Shown here piece after piece: positions 8,364 through 17,302 of a stretch of DNA of 64,000 nucleotides. Numbering within the stretch: position 1 is the first letter of the stretch; each line of letters begins with the position of its first letter. Position numbers and translations under genes: made by a program. The notes under the pieces are model-generated. The model was not told the origin of the DNA. It worked only from the letters and a program-made list of their open reading frames with translations, and ran no database searches. The stretch covers positions 1-64,000 of the forward strand of contig NZ_FUKM01000053.1 of NCBI RefSeq assembly GCF_900163645.1. Direction: 5' to 3'. The DNA is from Halomonas citrativorans. GTDB lineage: Bacteria; Pseudomonadota; Gammaproteobacteria; Pseudomonadales; Halomonadaceae.

Positions 8364-8376
8364 AGGCGCGCCACGC

Positions 8377-10140
8377 ATGATTAACGCAACATCGCAGACC
8401 TTGTGGCGCAGCTTACGCATTGAGCCGTTTATTCCCCTGTTGTCACGCCTAGTGATGCTGGCAGGCGTTGTGGCTCTGGTGGGCCTACTGCCCTGGCTTT
8501 CAGGCCGCGACCCGGCGCTCAGCATCTTGCGGGCGCGCTCTGCCGAGCAGGAGGCAACGCCTGAAGCGCTGGCGGCCATTCGTGCCCAGCTGGGCCTGGA
8601 ATCCGGGCCGCTGGAGATGCTGCAGCACTGGCTGCTGGGGCTTTTGCATGGCGATGCGGGCAACTCGTGGATTTCAGGCGCACCGGTGCTGCCCGGCATG
8701 CTAAAGAGTGCCCAGGTATCCTTGCTGCTGATGAGCTTTGCCATGCTGGTGGCTGTTGTTACTGCAACGCTTATTTGCCTGCCAGTGGTGCGGCAAGGTT
8801 TGCGTGGCCAGATTAGCCGCTCGTCTGGCATCGTGGGCGCGGCATTAACGGCGCTGCCAGAATTCCTGCTCGCCTCGTTGCTTCTGGTAGTGTTTGCCGC
8901 CTGGCTTAACTGGCTGCCGCCCTATGGCTGGCGGGGTTTGAACTACGCGGTGCTTCCAGCGTTGGCGCTGGGGCTTCCCGCAGGCGGGCTGCTGGGCCGT
9001 TTGTTCAGCGATGGCCTCTCGGCCACCTTTACCGAGCGCTGGGTGGCGACCTGGAGTGTGGCGGGCTTCTCTCATCGCCGTATTACGCTCTCCGTTCTGC
9101 GCCGTACGCTGCCAAGCCTTATGCCCCAGGTGGGTATGGTCATGGTCGGCCTAACCGGCGGTGCGATAGCCGTTGAGCAGGTGTTTTCGATTCCGGGCCT
9201 TGGCCGGGCAACGCTGGGGGCAGCCTCGGCCCAGGACATGCCTGCACTGCAAACCGGCATTCTTATTCTGCTGGTGATTGCGATTGTGCTGGGCAGCCTT
9301 GCCAATATTGGTCGCGCGCTGCTGCTCGGCCGGGCATTTCGGCTGGGCGCACTGCCCGTGGCCCACTCCGAACAGAGCGTGTCGCGTCGAGCGTGGATCG
9401 TCCCGACCATCGCGGTCCTTCTGCTGTGTGTGCTGGTGGTCGCAGGCATTACCCGAGATCCGTTTAGCTCGGCCTTTATGCGCCTGGAAACACCCAGCCT
9501 GGGCTTGCCGCTAGGGGCGGACGGCACTGGGCGCGATATTCTGGCCCGCGTGGCCCATGGTGCGCTCTCCACGATTGGCATGGCGGTTGCAGTGGTATTT
9601 TTCACGCTGATTCTGGGGCTCTTGATTGGCCTGGCACCCAAGCTTGCCACCGGCCCCATTGAGATTACCAAGGCAACGCCGCCCACCATTGCAGGTCTTA
9701 TCGTGGCCGGTTTGATGGGGCCCAGCACCAGCGGCGCCGTTATTGCGGTTACAGCGGTGGCTTGGGCGCCGCTGGCGGCGCATACAGCAGCGCTGGTCGC
9801 CGAGGCAAAAGCCCAGCCCCACGTACGCATAACGCCACTTCTTGGGGTGGGGCAGCTTCGGTTGATGGGCCGCTATATTCTTCCTGCGGTGATTGGCCCG
9901 GTATTTCGCCACGCCATGCTGCGCTTGCCTGGGGTTGCGCTGGCGCTTGCGGCACTGGGCTTTTTGGGTCTTGGGCCACGGCCACCTTCGCCAGAGTGGG
10001 GGTTAGTGTTGGCAGAAGGCATGCCATACATTGAACGCGCCCCTTGGGCGGTGCTGATTCCTGCGCTGGCGCTGGTGCTGCTCTCGGTACTGGCGGTATC
10101 GCTTTCAAGTTTTGTGGGTTCAAGCAAGCCCGTCCGTTAG
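8377..10140 (+). CDS. Fused ABC transporter permease (DppB-like plus DppC-like domains)
   Basis: One 587-residue polypeptide holds both inner-membrane permease halves that are normally separate. Residues 1-310 resemble DppB/NikB: a periplasmic loop, then several membrane helices and the cytoplasmic coupling region, ending in VEQVFSIPGLGRATLGA. Residues 345-587 resemble DppC/NikC, with LGADGTGRDILARVAHGAL near 377-395 and ALGFLGLGPRPPSPEWGLVL near the C-terminus. Together with the two ATPases and the lipoprotein it completes the importer. It follows the binding protein by 13 bp. No internal stop or frameshift separates the halves, so the fusion is real in this sequence. Confidence 0.9.
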   Translation: MINATSQTLWRSLRIEPFIPLLSRLVMLAGVVALVGLLPWLSGRDPALSILRARSAEQEATPEALAAIRAQLGLESGPLEMLQHWLLGLLHGDAGNSWISGAPVLPGMLKSAQVSLLLMSFAMLVAVVTATLICLPVVRQGLRGQISRSSGIVGAALTALPEFLLASLLLVVFAAWLNWLPPYGWRGLNYAVLPALALGLPAGGLLGRLFSDGLSATFTERWVATWSVAGFSHRRITLSVLRRTLPSLMPQVGMVMVGLTGGAIAVEQVFSIPGLGRATLGAASAQDMPALQTGILILLVIAIVLGSLANIGRALLLGRAFRLGALPVAHSEQSVSRRAWIVPTIAVLLLCVLVVAGITRDPFSSAFMRLETPSLGLPLGADGTGRDILARVAHGALSTIGMAVAVVFFTLILGLLIGLAPKLATGPIEITKATPPTIAGLIVAGLMGPSTSGAVIAVTAVAWAPLAAHTAALVAEAKAQPHVRITPLLGVGQLRLMGRYILPAVIGPVFRHAMLRLPGVALALAALGFLGLGPRPPSPEWGLVLAEGMPYIERAPWAVLIPALALVLLSVLAVSLSSFVGSSKPVR

Positions 10141-10163
10141 GCAATAGCACTCATGACAGGCAA

Positions 10164-10196
10164 AAAAATGCCCCCGACAGTGTCGGGGGCATTTTT
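10164..10196. terminator. Bidirectional terminator between the ABC operon and bfr
   Basis: A nearly perfect inverted repeat (AAAAATGCCCCCGACA / TGTCGGGGGCATTTTT) is flanked by A and T runs on both sides. It can end transcription of the ABC operon (plus) and of bfr (minus). Confidence 0.93.
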
Positions 10197-10236
10197 GTTG
10201 GGCGGTGGCGAATAAGCGCGACTCCAGGAGTAATGC

Positions 10237-10722
10237 TTACTCGTGGTCGCCCGCCAGCTGCATTTGGCGCAGCATGTAGTTCTGAATACCGACCTGCTCG
10301 ATCAACTTCAGCTCGGTTTCGATATGGTCGATATGATCTTCTTCATCGGCGAGCAGATCGCGCAGCAAATCACGTGAAACGTAGTCTTTAACGCTTTCAC
10401 AATAAGTGATGGCTTCGATGTAATCGTTACGGCCGTCGTGCTCAATACGCAGATCACTTTCGAGCATCTCTTTAACGTTTTCGCCAATGTGCAGCTTGCC
10501 CAAGTCCTGAAGGTTAGGAATACCTTCCAGGAACAGGATGCGCTCAATTAGCTTATCGGCGTGCTGCATCTCTTCAATGGACTCGTCATATTCCCATTTG
10601 GCGAGCGCTTTTAGGCCCCAATCCTTGTACATCTTGGCGTGCAAGAAGTACTGATTGATAGCGATAAGTTCGTTGCCCAACGCTTTATTGAGATGCTGAA
10701 TTACCTGGGGATCACCTTTCAT
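10237..10722 (-). CDS. bfr: Bacterioferritin
   Basis: A haem-containing iron-storage protein that forms a 24-subunit shell and oxidises Fe(II). At 161 residues it has the normal length. All ferroxidase ligands are in register with the E. coli numbering: Glu18, Glu51, His54, Glu94, Glu127 and His130. Met52, the axial haem ligand shared by two subunits, is present in EEMQHAD. It is therefore a true haem-binding catalytic subunit. The gene for its partner ferredoxin Bfd lies upstream on the same strand, separated by 179 bp with a hairpin, and a shared bidirectional terminator follows. Confidence 0.97.
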   Translation of the reverse strand: MKGDPQVIQHLNKALGNELIAINQYFLHAKMYKDWGLKALAKWEYDESIEEMQHADKLIERILFLEGIPNLQDLGKLHIGENVKEMLESDLRIEHDGRNDYIEAITYCESVKDYVSRDLLRDLLADEEDHIDHIETELKLIEQVGIQNYMLRQMQLAGDHE

Positions 10723-10785
10723 GACGTCACCTTTTCGTTGTAATGCTGAGAGTTCATCTAAGCAATCAAATAGTTACGTTAATAA

Positions 10786-10814
10786 GGAGTATAGGCCACG
10801 AAAAGGCATACTCC
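10786..10814. repeat. Hairpin in the bfr leader / bfd-bfr intergenic region
   Basis: Outer arms are GGAGTAT (10786-10792) and ATACTCC (10808-10814). Inner arms GCC and GGC enclose ACGAAAA, with a two-base bulge. There is no T tract, so it is more likely an RNA structure in the leader of bfr or a weak end for bfd than an intrinsic terminator. Confidence 0.4.
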
Positions 10815-10901
10815 CAGCTTTCTGAGAGTATAAAGAAGAGATCAAAAAATTCAAACAAATCAGTTATTTGCTAACGATAACTCTAACAAGAGTGATTCGC
10901 G

Positions 10902-11108
10902 TCATACGGCGTAAGCGAGACTCATATCGGCTTCCAAACGGGCATTTTGTACCGCTTCACGCGTTAGCGATTTAGCCATACAGGCGCACTTGCCGCATTG
11001 GGTCGCACAGCCGGTGGCTTCACGCACTTCTCGCCAGCTGCGCGCTCCGTCGCTCACCTGCTGACGTATCTGATGATCGGTTACTCCCTTGCACACACAA
11101 ACGTACAT
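10902..11108 (-). CDS. bfd: Bacterioferritin-associated ferredoxin
   Basis: A small [2Fe-2S] protein that reduces the haem of bacterioferritin and so mobilises stored iron. The four cluster ligands match E. coli Bfd: Cys4 and Cys6 in VCVCKGVT, then Cys38 and Cys41 in TQCGKCAC. Two further cysteines (34 and 43) are present. It has 68 residues with a short C-terminal tail. A Fur-like box lies upstream, as expected of a gene induced under iron starvation. The Shine-Dalgarno TGAGGTG can pair with CACCTCA upstream, which may limit translation. Confidence 0.95.
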   Translation of the reverse strand: MYVCVCKGVTDHQIRQQVSDGARSWREVREATGCATQCGKCACMAKSLTREAVQNARLEADMSLAYAV

Positions 11109-11113
11109 GGCGA

Positions 11114-11158
11114 CACCTCATTAATCACATGAGGTGAATGTAAATGATTCGCATACAT
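11114..11158 (-). promoter_or_regulatory. bfd control region: Fur-like box and ribosome-site hairpin
   Basis: On the minus strand the 19-mer at 11158-11140, containing GCGAATCATTTAC, matches 11 of 19 positions of the classical Fur consensus, including AATCATT. It lies in the spacer of a possible promoter (TTGCAA, 17 bp, TTACAT). Downstream, CACCTCA (11136-11130) and TGAGGTG (11120-11114) form a 7-bp inverted repeat around nine bases. The second arm is the bfd Shine-Dalgarno. Both assignments are by eye. Confidence 0.45.
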
Positions 11159-11272
11159 CTTTGCAAGTAAAAACAGATGCTCTTTAGCAGTGATTGCCCT
11201 TAGCATTTAGCTTTTAGTATTCAATTCAGCTTGTTAGTTATTTAGTTGCGAAGAAACTAATGTTTTTTTGTC

Positions 11273-11722
11273 CTAGCGTTTTGGCACTACCACCGTACAG
11301 GTATGGGAGGCGATGTCTGGCCAGCTACGCCGCTGCTTATCGACAAACACCCACCCATAGCCCATGCCCAGCGCCGCCAACGAGAGCCAAGCCGTGGCAC
11401 AGCGAACAAGGCCTTGTTTAAGCGTAATTCTTTGCCCGTTCGGTGTTTGCACGCGCAGATGCCATGCCTGCATACCCAGCGTCATACCGCTACGAGACCA
11501 GAAAAAGCAGAAGAAAAAAGTGACGGAAACAAGTAACAGCGCGCGTAGGCTCCAAACCGATAGCGCAGAAGCACCCACGGCTTCAACGGGCTGCCCCAAC
11601 ACCAGTCGAAAAAAAGCCAGATGGACGATTGTTACGGTCAGCCAGAGCGCCACTACCAACACACTGTCGTAGAGCAGAGCCCCCAGGCGGCGACCTAAAC
11701 CAGCGCACATGACATCAGCCAT
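11273..11722 (-). CDS. RDD family membrane protein
   Basis: A 149-residue inner-membrane protein with the RDD signature: GLGRRLGALLYDSVLV near the start, the aligned Arg-Asp pair in the first helix, and SGMTLGMQAWHLRV in the middle. There are about three hydrophobic segments. The family's function is not settled; transport or ion exchange has been proposed for some members. The open frame continues upstream to 11821, but the ATG at 11722 begins the domain and overlaps the end of lptG, which suggests coupling to the lptF-lptG operon. Confidence 0.85.
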   Translation of the reverse strand: MADVMCAGLGRRLGALLYDSVLVVALWLTVTIVHLAFFRLVLGQPVEAVGASALSVWSLRALLLVSVTFFFCFFWSRSGMTLGMQAWHLRVQTPNGQRITLKQGLVRCATAWLSLAALGMGYGWVFVDKQRRSWPDIASHTCTVVVPKR

Positions 11723-12779
11723 TACGGCGCAGGAAGTAAACCCCAACAGCAGCGCAGGCGAGTGTTGGCACCAGCACTGCCCATACGGGCGAAAACCCAA
11801 AGATCGTCGATGCTGGCGCAAGCAGATCCTGCATATATTTAAATGACAGCCCGGTCACGACGCCATAAAAGACGCGAGTCCCTGCCGCCACAGTACGCAG
11901 CGGGCCAAACACGAAGGACGCCGCTATCAATACCAGCGATCCCATGGTGAGGGGCATTAAGACTTTTTGCCAAAAGTACAACAGCGGTTGATCCGCCGTT
12001 AAGCCTTGCTCTTGCAGGTAGCGTGCATACGCCCATAGCTCGCTGGGTGCCTGACTATCGACCGAGCGCAGCAGCCGCTCTAACTGCACCGGCGTAATCT
12101 GTGTTTCCCAAACAGCACTGGCCTGATAGTCGGATTCAGTGCGGTCATCATAGATACGTGTCGTGGTGATGTTTGCAAGCCGCCAGGCGCCCTCTTCCCA
12201 GTGCGCCCGGTCAGCGTGGGTGGCTTCCACCAAGCGGCGCCCATCAAACCGGTAGCGGGTTAAATCAAGCACGACCTCATCGGCCCGTATGGCACCAAAT
12301 CGGTAAACGCTGTCGCCTTCAAACTGCCAGCCGCTACGGCTGGCGGGTTGAGCACTTTCCCCTTGGCGCTGCTCAAGCCGCCACGCTTCGGCAAACTGCT
12401 CGGTACGCGGGCTTACAAACTCAGCAACCAGTAGCACGGCCACAACCACCAGCAACACCGGTTTCATCACACCCCAGACGATGCGCGCCAGCGAACGACC
12501 TGAAGCACGCATCACGGTCAACTCGTTGCTGGAAGCCATACTTCCCAAGCCAATGAGCGCGCCTATCAGTACCGCTACGGGCGCGTATTGATAAAACCGC
12601 CAAGGCACGCGCATCAGCAGATAGAGAAACACATCAAGCGCGGTAAAATTCCCTTGTACATCGCTCAGGTCGCCAATGTAGGCAATGGTGATATCCAGCC
12701 CCAGCAGGACGAACTGCACAACGATAATTGCCCCCAGCACGTTGCGAGCGATGTAACGATCCAGACGATCAGCCAGCAT
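11715..12779 (-). CDS. lptG: LPS export ABC transporter permease LptG
   Basis: One of the two permease subunits of LptB2FG, which extracts lipopolysaccharide from the inner membrane and pushes it along the Lpt bridge. The 354-residue protein has the YjgP/YjgQ architecture: three N-terminal membrane helices with DRYIARNVLGAIIVVQFV at the start, a periplasmic beta-jellyroll in the middle, and three C-terminal helices. It is distinguished from LptF by being the second gene and by its N-terminal LDRYI sequence. Its start codon overlaps the LptF stop region, consistent with stoichiometric expression. Confidence 0.95.
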   Translation of the reverse strand: MLADRLDRYIARNVLGAIIVVQFVLLGLDITIAYIGDLSDVQGNFTALDVFLYLLMRVPWRFYQYAPVAVLIGALIGLGSMASSNELTVMRASGRSLARIVWGVMKPVLLVVVAVLLVAEFVSPRTEQFAEAWRLEQRQGESAQPASRSGWQFEGDSVYRFGAIRADEVVLDLTRYRFDGRRLVEATHADRAHWEEGAWRLANITTTRIYDDRTESDYQASAVWETQITPVQLERLLRSVDSQAPSELWAYARYLQEQGLTADQPLLYFWQKVLMPLTMGSLVLIAASFVFGPLRTVAAGTRVFYGVVTGLSFKYMQDLLAPASTIFGFSPVWAVLVPTLACAAVGVYFLRRNG

Positions 12780-13852
12780 TAGCGCATCCCCTTACGTTGT
12801 GAGCGCCACAAAAGCAGCAAGCCGAGGCCTAAAAACAAGAGATGCACGGGCCAAACGCCAACCAATGGCGAGAGCTTTCCACTGCCAATCGCATCGACCG
12901 CTGCAAGCAGTAAGCTCAAATAAGCCACATACAAAAATACCGCCGGTAGTAGCTTGGCAAACCGGCCCTGGCGTGGGTTCACCCGAGAAAGCGGCTGGGC
13001 GATGAGCGCTAATACAAAGACCATGAACGGCAAGCCGGTACGCCACTGAAACTGCGCCTGGGCGCGTGGGTTAGGATCATCCCAAAGCGCCGCGGTGGTA
13101 GCGTACTCAATAGAATCAAACTCCTGAAGGCCGCGACTTAACCCCAGGCGCATCGTATAGCGTTCAAACGTTAGCCGTTGAGCATCCTGCTGGCCCGGCA
13201 CCACACCGTAACGCTCGCCATTTTCCAATATTAAAAAGCGGCTGCCCGTTTCAACGCGCGTTTCCTGATACCCCGAACCGGCCCGAGTAACAAAGCTATG
13301 TGGATTTTCTGTATTAGGCCGTTCATGAACCAACACCTCCTGCATCTCGGTGCCGTCGCTGCTGAAATCGCTGATATAAGCGGTACGCCCACCACCGAAA
13401 TCCTGGAATCGCCCGGGCGCCAGTACCGATACATCCAACCGGCTGCGCTGCTCTTCAAGCGTCGCTGCCGTTTGCAACGCCCCAGCGGGGGTTAGCCACA
13501 AGCTACAAAAGCCCACCAGCACCGCCACTACCGAGGCGGGCAGCAACGTTACTCGCAACAGCCGCAGAGGGCTCATGCCACAGGCCACCATCACGGTGAT
13601 TTCGCTGTTCATGTACATTTGGCCATAGGCCAGCAGGATGCCCAGAAAAAACGCGAGCGGCAGCACCAGTTCCATAAAGCCAGGTAGGTGAAACACCATC
13701 AAGCTACCCAGAATGGTAACGGGGATATCTCCCTCCGCCGCGTCAGAGAAGTAACGAATAAAACGACTGCCCATAATGACCAGCAGTAAGATCCCTGCCA
13801 CAGCCGACATGGTGAGTAACACTTCGCGAGTTAAGTACCGAAATAAAATCAA
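12779..13852 (-). CDS. lptF: LPS export ABC transporter permease LptF
   Basis: The partner of LptG in the LptB2FG extractor. The 357-residue protein starts MILFRYLTREVLLTMSAVAG, typical of LptF, and has six membrane helices around a periplasmic domain. The coupling-helix region SEITVMVACGMSPLRLL is clear near residues 82-98. It is the first gene of lptF-lptG-RDD and lies divergent to pepA, with about 120 bp between, as in many gammaproteobacteria. Confidence 0.95.
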   Translation of the reverse strand: MILFRYLTREVLLTMSAVAGILLLVIMGSRFIRYFSDAAEGDIPVTILGSLMVFHLPGFMELVLPLAFFLGILLAYGQMYMNSEITVMVACGMSPLRLLRVTLLPASVVAVLVGFCSLWLTPAGALQTAATLEEQRSRLDVSVLAPGRFQDFGGGRTAYISDFSSDGTEMQEVLVHERPNTENPHSFVTRAGSGYQETRVETGSRFLILENGERYGVVPGQQDAQRLTFERYTMRLGLSRGLQEFDSIEYATTAALWDDPNPRAQAQFQWRTGLPFMVFVLALIAQPLSRVNPRQGRFAKLLPAVFLYVAYLSLLLAAVDAIGSGKLSPLVGVWPVHLLFLGLGLLLLWRSQRKGMR

Positions 13853-13974
13853 TGCCCTCTCCGGCTAATCGTGCAGGATGCCATGCAATGCGCCCATGGC
13901 TTGGGTACACTAACCCAACACCCAGTACGGGGCATTATCCCGAATCCCTCGATGCTTGTCTTGTTGGAGACGTT

Positions 13975-15492
13975 ATGGAATTTTCCGTTCAGACCGCCAA
14001 TCCGGCCAAAACCGAAACGGCTTGTCTCGTCATCCCCATGTTTAAAGGTAGCGACTTGTTGCCCACGGCCGCCAGCCTGGACGACGCCAGTGAACGTTTA
14101 ATCGGTCAGTTGCTTGAGCGCGGCGATTTCGATCCTGCTCTTGGCAACGTACAGATGATTCCTTTCGCGCCGGGGCTTTGCGCAGAACGGCTTTTGTTAG
14201 TAGGCCTCGGAGAGCGCGAAAAGTGCCAGGAAGGCGCCTTTTTAAAAGCGCTGGACGCGGCCATGGTGGCGCTGACCAAGCTGCCCGTCGACGAAGCAAG
14301 CATCGCGTTTAATGATGTTCCTCTTGAAAGCCGCGACAGCAGTTGGAAAGCGCGTAAGGTGCTGGAGGCCGCAGAACGCGCGGTTTACCGCTTTGACCAG
14401 TTTAAGTCGCAGCCAGCGCCTTTAGCGCGCCTTAACGCACTCACGCTTTTTAGCGAGCCTGAAAACGCGACGCTTACCCAGCAAGGCGCCCAGATTGGCG
14501 CAGCGATTGGCCAAGGCATCAACTACGCCCGTACGTTGGGCAATTTACCTGGCAATGTGTGCACGCCAAGCTACCTTGCCCAACAGGCCGAGCAGTTGAG
14601 CAAGACATCCAACGGCGCGTTAGAGGTGGATATTCTCGACGAAGAGGCGCTGGATGCCCTCGGCGCGGGCTCACTACTGTCGGTTGGCCGAGGCAGCCAC
14701 GAACCTACGCGCTTGATTGTCATGAAGTACAACGGTGCAACGGAGAGTGAAGAAGCCCCCCACGTCCTGGTAGGCAAAGGGATCACGTTTGATACCGGCG
14801 GCATTTCGCTGAAACCCGGCGAAGGCATGGACGAAATGAAATTCGACATGTGCGGCGCCGCCAGCGTATTCGGCACCGTGAAGACAATGCTTACGCTCAA
14901 GCCCAGGCTCAATTTGGTCTTTATTGTCGCCGCTGCAGAAAACATGCCCGATGGCCTTGCCACCAAGCCTGGCGATATTATTAAAACGCTGAAAGGTCTA
15001 ACGGTTGAAGTGCTTAATACTGATGCCGAGGGCCGCCTGGTACTTTGCGACGCACTGACCTACGCCGAGCGCTTTAAACCAGCAAGCGTTGTCGATATCG
15101 CCACGCTAACAGGCGCGGTAATTGTTGGCCTGGGCCACCACGCGACGGGCCTGCTCTCCAACGATGACGACCTGGCGCTCGATTTGCTGGAGGCCGGTGA
15201 AGCTTCCTGGGACCGCGCCTGGCATTTACCCTTGTGGGATGAGTACCAGGAGCAGTTGGAATCCAACTTTGCGGACCTGGCCAATATTGGCGGGCGCCCG
15301 GCAGGTACAATTACCGCCGCGTGCTTTTTATCGCGCTTTGCCGACCATTTCCCATGGGCGCACTTGGATATCGCCGGTACCGCTTGGCACTCGGGCAAAC
15401 AGAAAGGCGCCACCGGCCGTCCGGTAGGCCTGCTTTCCCAGTACCTGTTGGACCGTGAAGCCGATGCCCAAGTAGAAACCAGCGTCAACTAA
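13975..15492 (+). CDS. pepA: Leucyl aminopeptidase (cytosol aminopeptidase PepA)
   Basis: An M17 dizinc/dimanganese aminopeptidase, hexameric and cytoplasmic. In E. coli it also binds DNA for plasmid-dimer resolution and carAB control. The catalytic core is intact: GKGITFDTGGISLKP near 267-281 with the metal and lysine residues, and the family signature NTDAEGRLVL at 348-357. Length is 505 residues. The frame is open upstream to 13852, but the ATG at 13975 has GGAG at the right distance and matches the family's short N-terminus. It is divergent from lptF. The usual next gene, holC, is displaced by ilvE. Confidence 0.96.
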   Translation: MEFSVQTANPAKTETACLVIPMFKGSDLLPTAASLDDASERLIGQLLERGDFDPALGNVQMIPFAPGLCAERLLLVGLGEREKCQEGAFLKALDAAMVALTKLPVDEASIAFNDVPLESRDSSWKARKVLEAAERAVYRFDQFKSQPAPLARLNALTLFSEPENATLTQQGAQIGAAIGQGINYARTLGNLPGNVCTPSYLAQQAEQLSKTSNGALEVDILDEEALDALGAGSLLSVGRGSHEPTRLIVMKYNGATESEEAPHVLVGKGITFDTGGISLKPGEGMDEMKFDMCGAASVFGTVKTMLTLKPRLNLVFIVAAAENMPDGLATKPGDIIKTLKGLTVEVLNTDAEGRLVLCDALTYAERFKPASVVDIATLTGAVIVGLGHHATGLLSNDDDLALDLLEAGEASWDRAWHLPLWDEYQEQLESNFADLANIGGRPAGTITAACFLSRFADHFPWAHLDIAGTAWHSGKQKGATGRPVGLLSQYLLDREADAQVETSVN

Positions 15493-15644
15493 TCGCACGA
15501 TCGCGCGCTCAATGGTTGCCTTTGAGTGCCACAACCGTTAAATCTGGAAGTATTAGCGTGTGCTCTATCGTTTATGGCACGCGCTACGCTAACGACACGC
15601 TTATATCGCCCTTCGGGGCCTGGCTCTAGCGGAGAAAACACGCC

Positions 15645-16754
15645 GTGCCCACTAGCTCTACGACTCGTTTTGAAATCCTGCCGTCCAATCAACCAACGGC
15701 CGACAGCATTCGTGACAACATCCTGGCCAACCCAGGCTTTGGCAAGCATTTCAGCGACCATATGGTCAATATCCGCTGGACGGTAGATGCCGACTGGCAC
15801 GGCCACCAGGTACGCCCCTACGGCCCGCTGACGCTTGATCCGGCCGCATCGGTTCTGCATTACGGCCAGGAAATTTTTGAAGGCATCAAAGCCTACCGTC
15901 ATGCCGATGGCTCGGTCTGGACTTTCCGCCCTGAGAAAAACGCCGAGCGTTTTCGCCGCAGCGCCCGCCGCCTGGCACTGCCGGAACTCTCCGACGAAGA
16001 CTTCATTGGTTCCATCAAGGCGCTGCTGGCCCAGGACAATACCTGGGTGCCCACACCGTCAAGCGATACCGACGAGTGCAGCCTGTATCTGCGCCCGTTC
16101 ATGATCGCCTCTGAAGCCTTTTTAGGCGTACGCCCGGCTCACGAAGTCGACTACTACGTGATCGCTTCTCCGGCAGCGTCCTACTTCAAGGGCGGTATCA
16201 GCCCCGTTTCGATTTGGCTCTCCTCGCACTACAAGCGGGCAGCCCCCGGCGGCACCGGCTTTGCCAAGTGCGGCGGTAACTACGCGGCCTCATTGGCCGC
16301 GCAAAAAGAAGCTGAAGCTCACGGCTGCGGCCAAGTGGCGTTTCTGGACGCGGAGGAGAGCAAATGGGTTGAAGAGCTGGGCGGCATGAACCTGTTCTTT
16401 GTTTTCAAGGATGGGCGCTTGGTGACGCCACGCTTGACCGACACCATTCTGGAAGGCGTTACCCGCAACTCAGTGCTCACGCTTGCGAAAGATGAAGGCT
16501 TAACGCCCGAAGAGCGCCCAATCAGCATTGATGAGTGGCGCGAAGGCGCGGCTTCCGGCGAAATTACCGAAGTGTTCGCTTGCGGAACCGCGGCGGTCAT
16601 CACTCCGGTGGGCGAGCTGGTGACGGAAAATGAGCGTATTCGCCTGAACGGCGACGGCGGCAACGACGTGGCCATGCGCATTCGTAAAAAGCTGCTCGAC
16701 GTGCAGTACGGGCGCAGTGAAGACAAGCACGGCTGGCTCACCCGGTTAGTGTAA
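15645..16754 (+). CDS. ilvE: Branched-chain amino acid aminotransferase
   Basis: A PLP enzyme for the last step of leucine, isoleucine and valine synthesis, exchanging amino groups with glutamate. This is the long (369-residue) class IV form: the PLP lysine is Lys208 in GFAKCGGNYAAS, and YFKGGISPVSIWLS precedes it. The only suitable start is GTG at 15645, preceded by GCGGAG. It stands between pepA and holC, which are usually adjacent in gammaproteobacteria, so it may have been inserted there. A GC-rich hairpin follows the gene. Confidence 0.95.
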   Translation: MPTSSTTRFEILPSNQPTADSIRDNILANPGFGKHFSDHMVNIRWTVDADWHGHQVRPYGPLTLDPAASVLHYGQEIFEGIKAYRHADGSVWTFRPEKNAERFRRSARRLALPELSDEDFIGSIKALLAQDNTWVPTPSSDTDECSLYLRPFMIASEAFLGVRPAHEVDYYVIASPAASYFKGGISPVSIWLSSHYKRAAPGGTGFAKCGGNYAASLAAQKEAEAHGCGQVAFLDAEESKWVEELGGMNLFFVFKDGRLVTPRLTDTILEGVTRNSVLTLAKDEGLTPEERPISIDEWREGAASGEITEVFACGTAAVITPVGELVTENERIRLNGDGGNDVAMRIRKKLLDVQYGRSEDKHGWLTRLV

Positions 16755-16762
16755 TGCCTCCC

Positions 16763-16794
16763 GCCGCCGCCAGCCATGGCGGCGGCACTGTTTT
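16763..16794 (+). terminator. Probable terminator after ilvE
   Basis: The stem GCCGCCGCC/GGCGGCGGC (16763-16771 and 16778-16786) is followed by ACTGTTTT. It is very stable, but the T run is offset and short. Confidence 0.65.
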
Positions 16795-16823
16795 AAACGC
16801 GTTTTGAAAGAGCTGGAGCCGCT

Positions 16824-17255
16824 ATGGCGCGCATCGATTTTTATATCCTCCCGGATACCACCCTGGAAGCGCGTTTGGCATTCGCCTGTAAGCTGGCCGA
16901 AACCATTTGGCGTAAGGGGTACCGGCTTCACCTTCACTGCGAAGACAAGGCCTTGGCCGAGCAGGCTGATGCGGCCCTGTGGAATTTTCGCGAAGACGCC
17001 TACCTGCCCCACGCGCTTGAAGACAGTGAAATGGCGGCCAGCGTACCGATAACGCTGGGCTGGCAAACCCTGCCTACGCCCAAAGAAGAAACCGCGCTTC
17101 TCAATCTGCATCCCGATATTCCTGATGGCGTTGAGCGCTATGCGCGCGTTGCCGAAATTATCAACCAGCATCAACACGTTCTGGTCGCCAAACGCGCCTG
17201 CTGGCAGCGCTATAAAGAGCTTGGGCATGAAGTGGTGCCGCATAAGCTTGGGTAA
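16824..17255 (+). CDS. holC: DNA polymerase III chi subunit
   Basis: It bridges single-strand binding protein and the clamp loader through psi. The 143-residue protein has the chi fold sequence: DFYILPDTTLEARLAFACKL at the start, the central GYRLHLHCED, and LLNLHPDIPDGVERYARVAE near 93-112, which is diagnostic. It is preceded by GAGCTGGAG. The usual partner gene valS follows only after an inserted MFS gene. Confidence 0.94.
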   Translation: MARIDFYILPDTTLEARLAFACKLAETIWRKGYRLHLHCEDKALAEQADAALWNFREDAYLPHALEDSEMAASVPITLGWQTLPTPKEETALLNLHPDIPDGVERYARVAEIINQHQHVLVAKRACWQRYKELGHEVVPHKLG

Positions 17256-17302
17256 TGCTTCCACAACTTTTGCACCTAACAATAACGAATTAGCGGAAGA
17301 GT

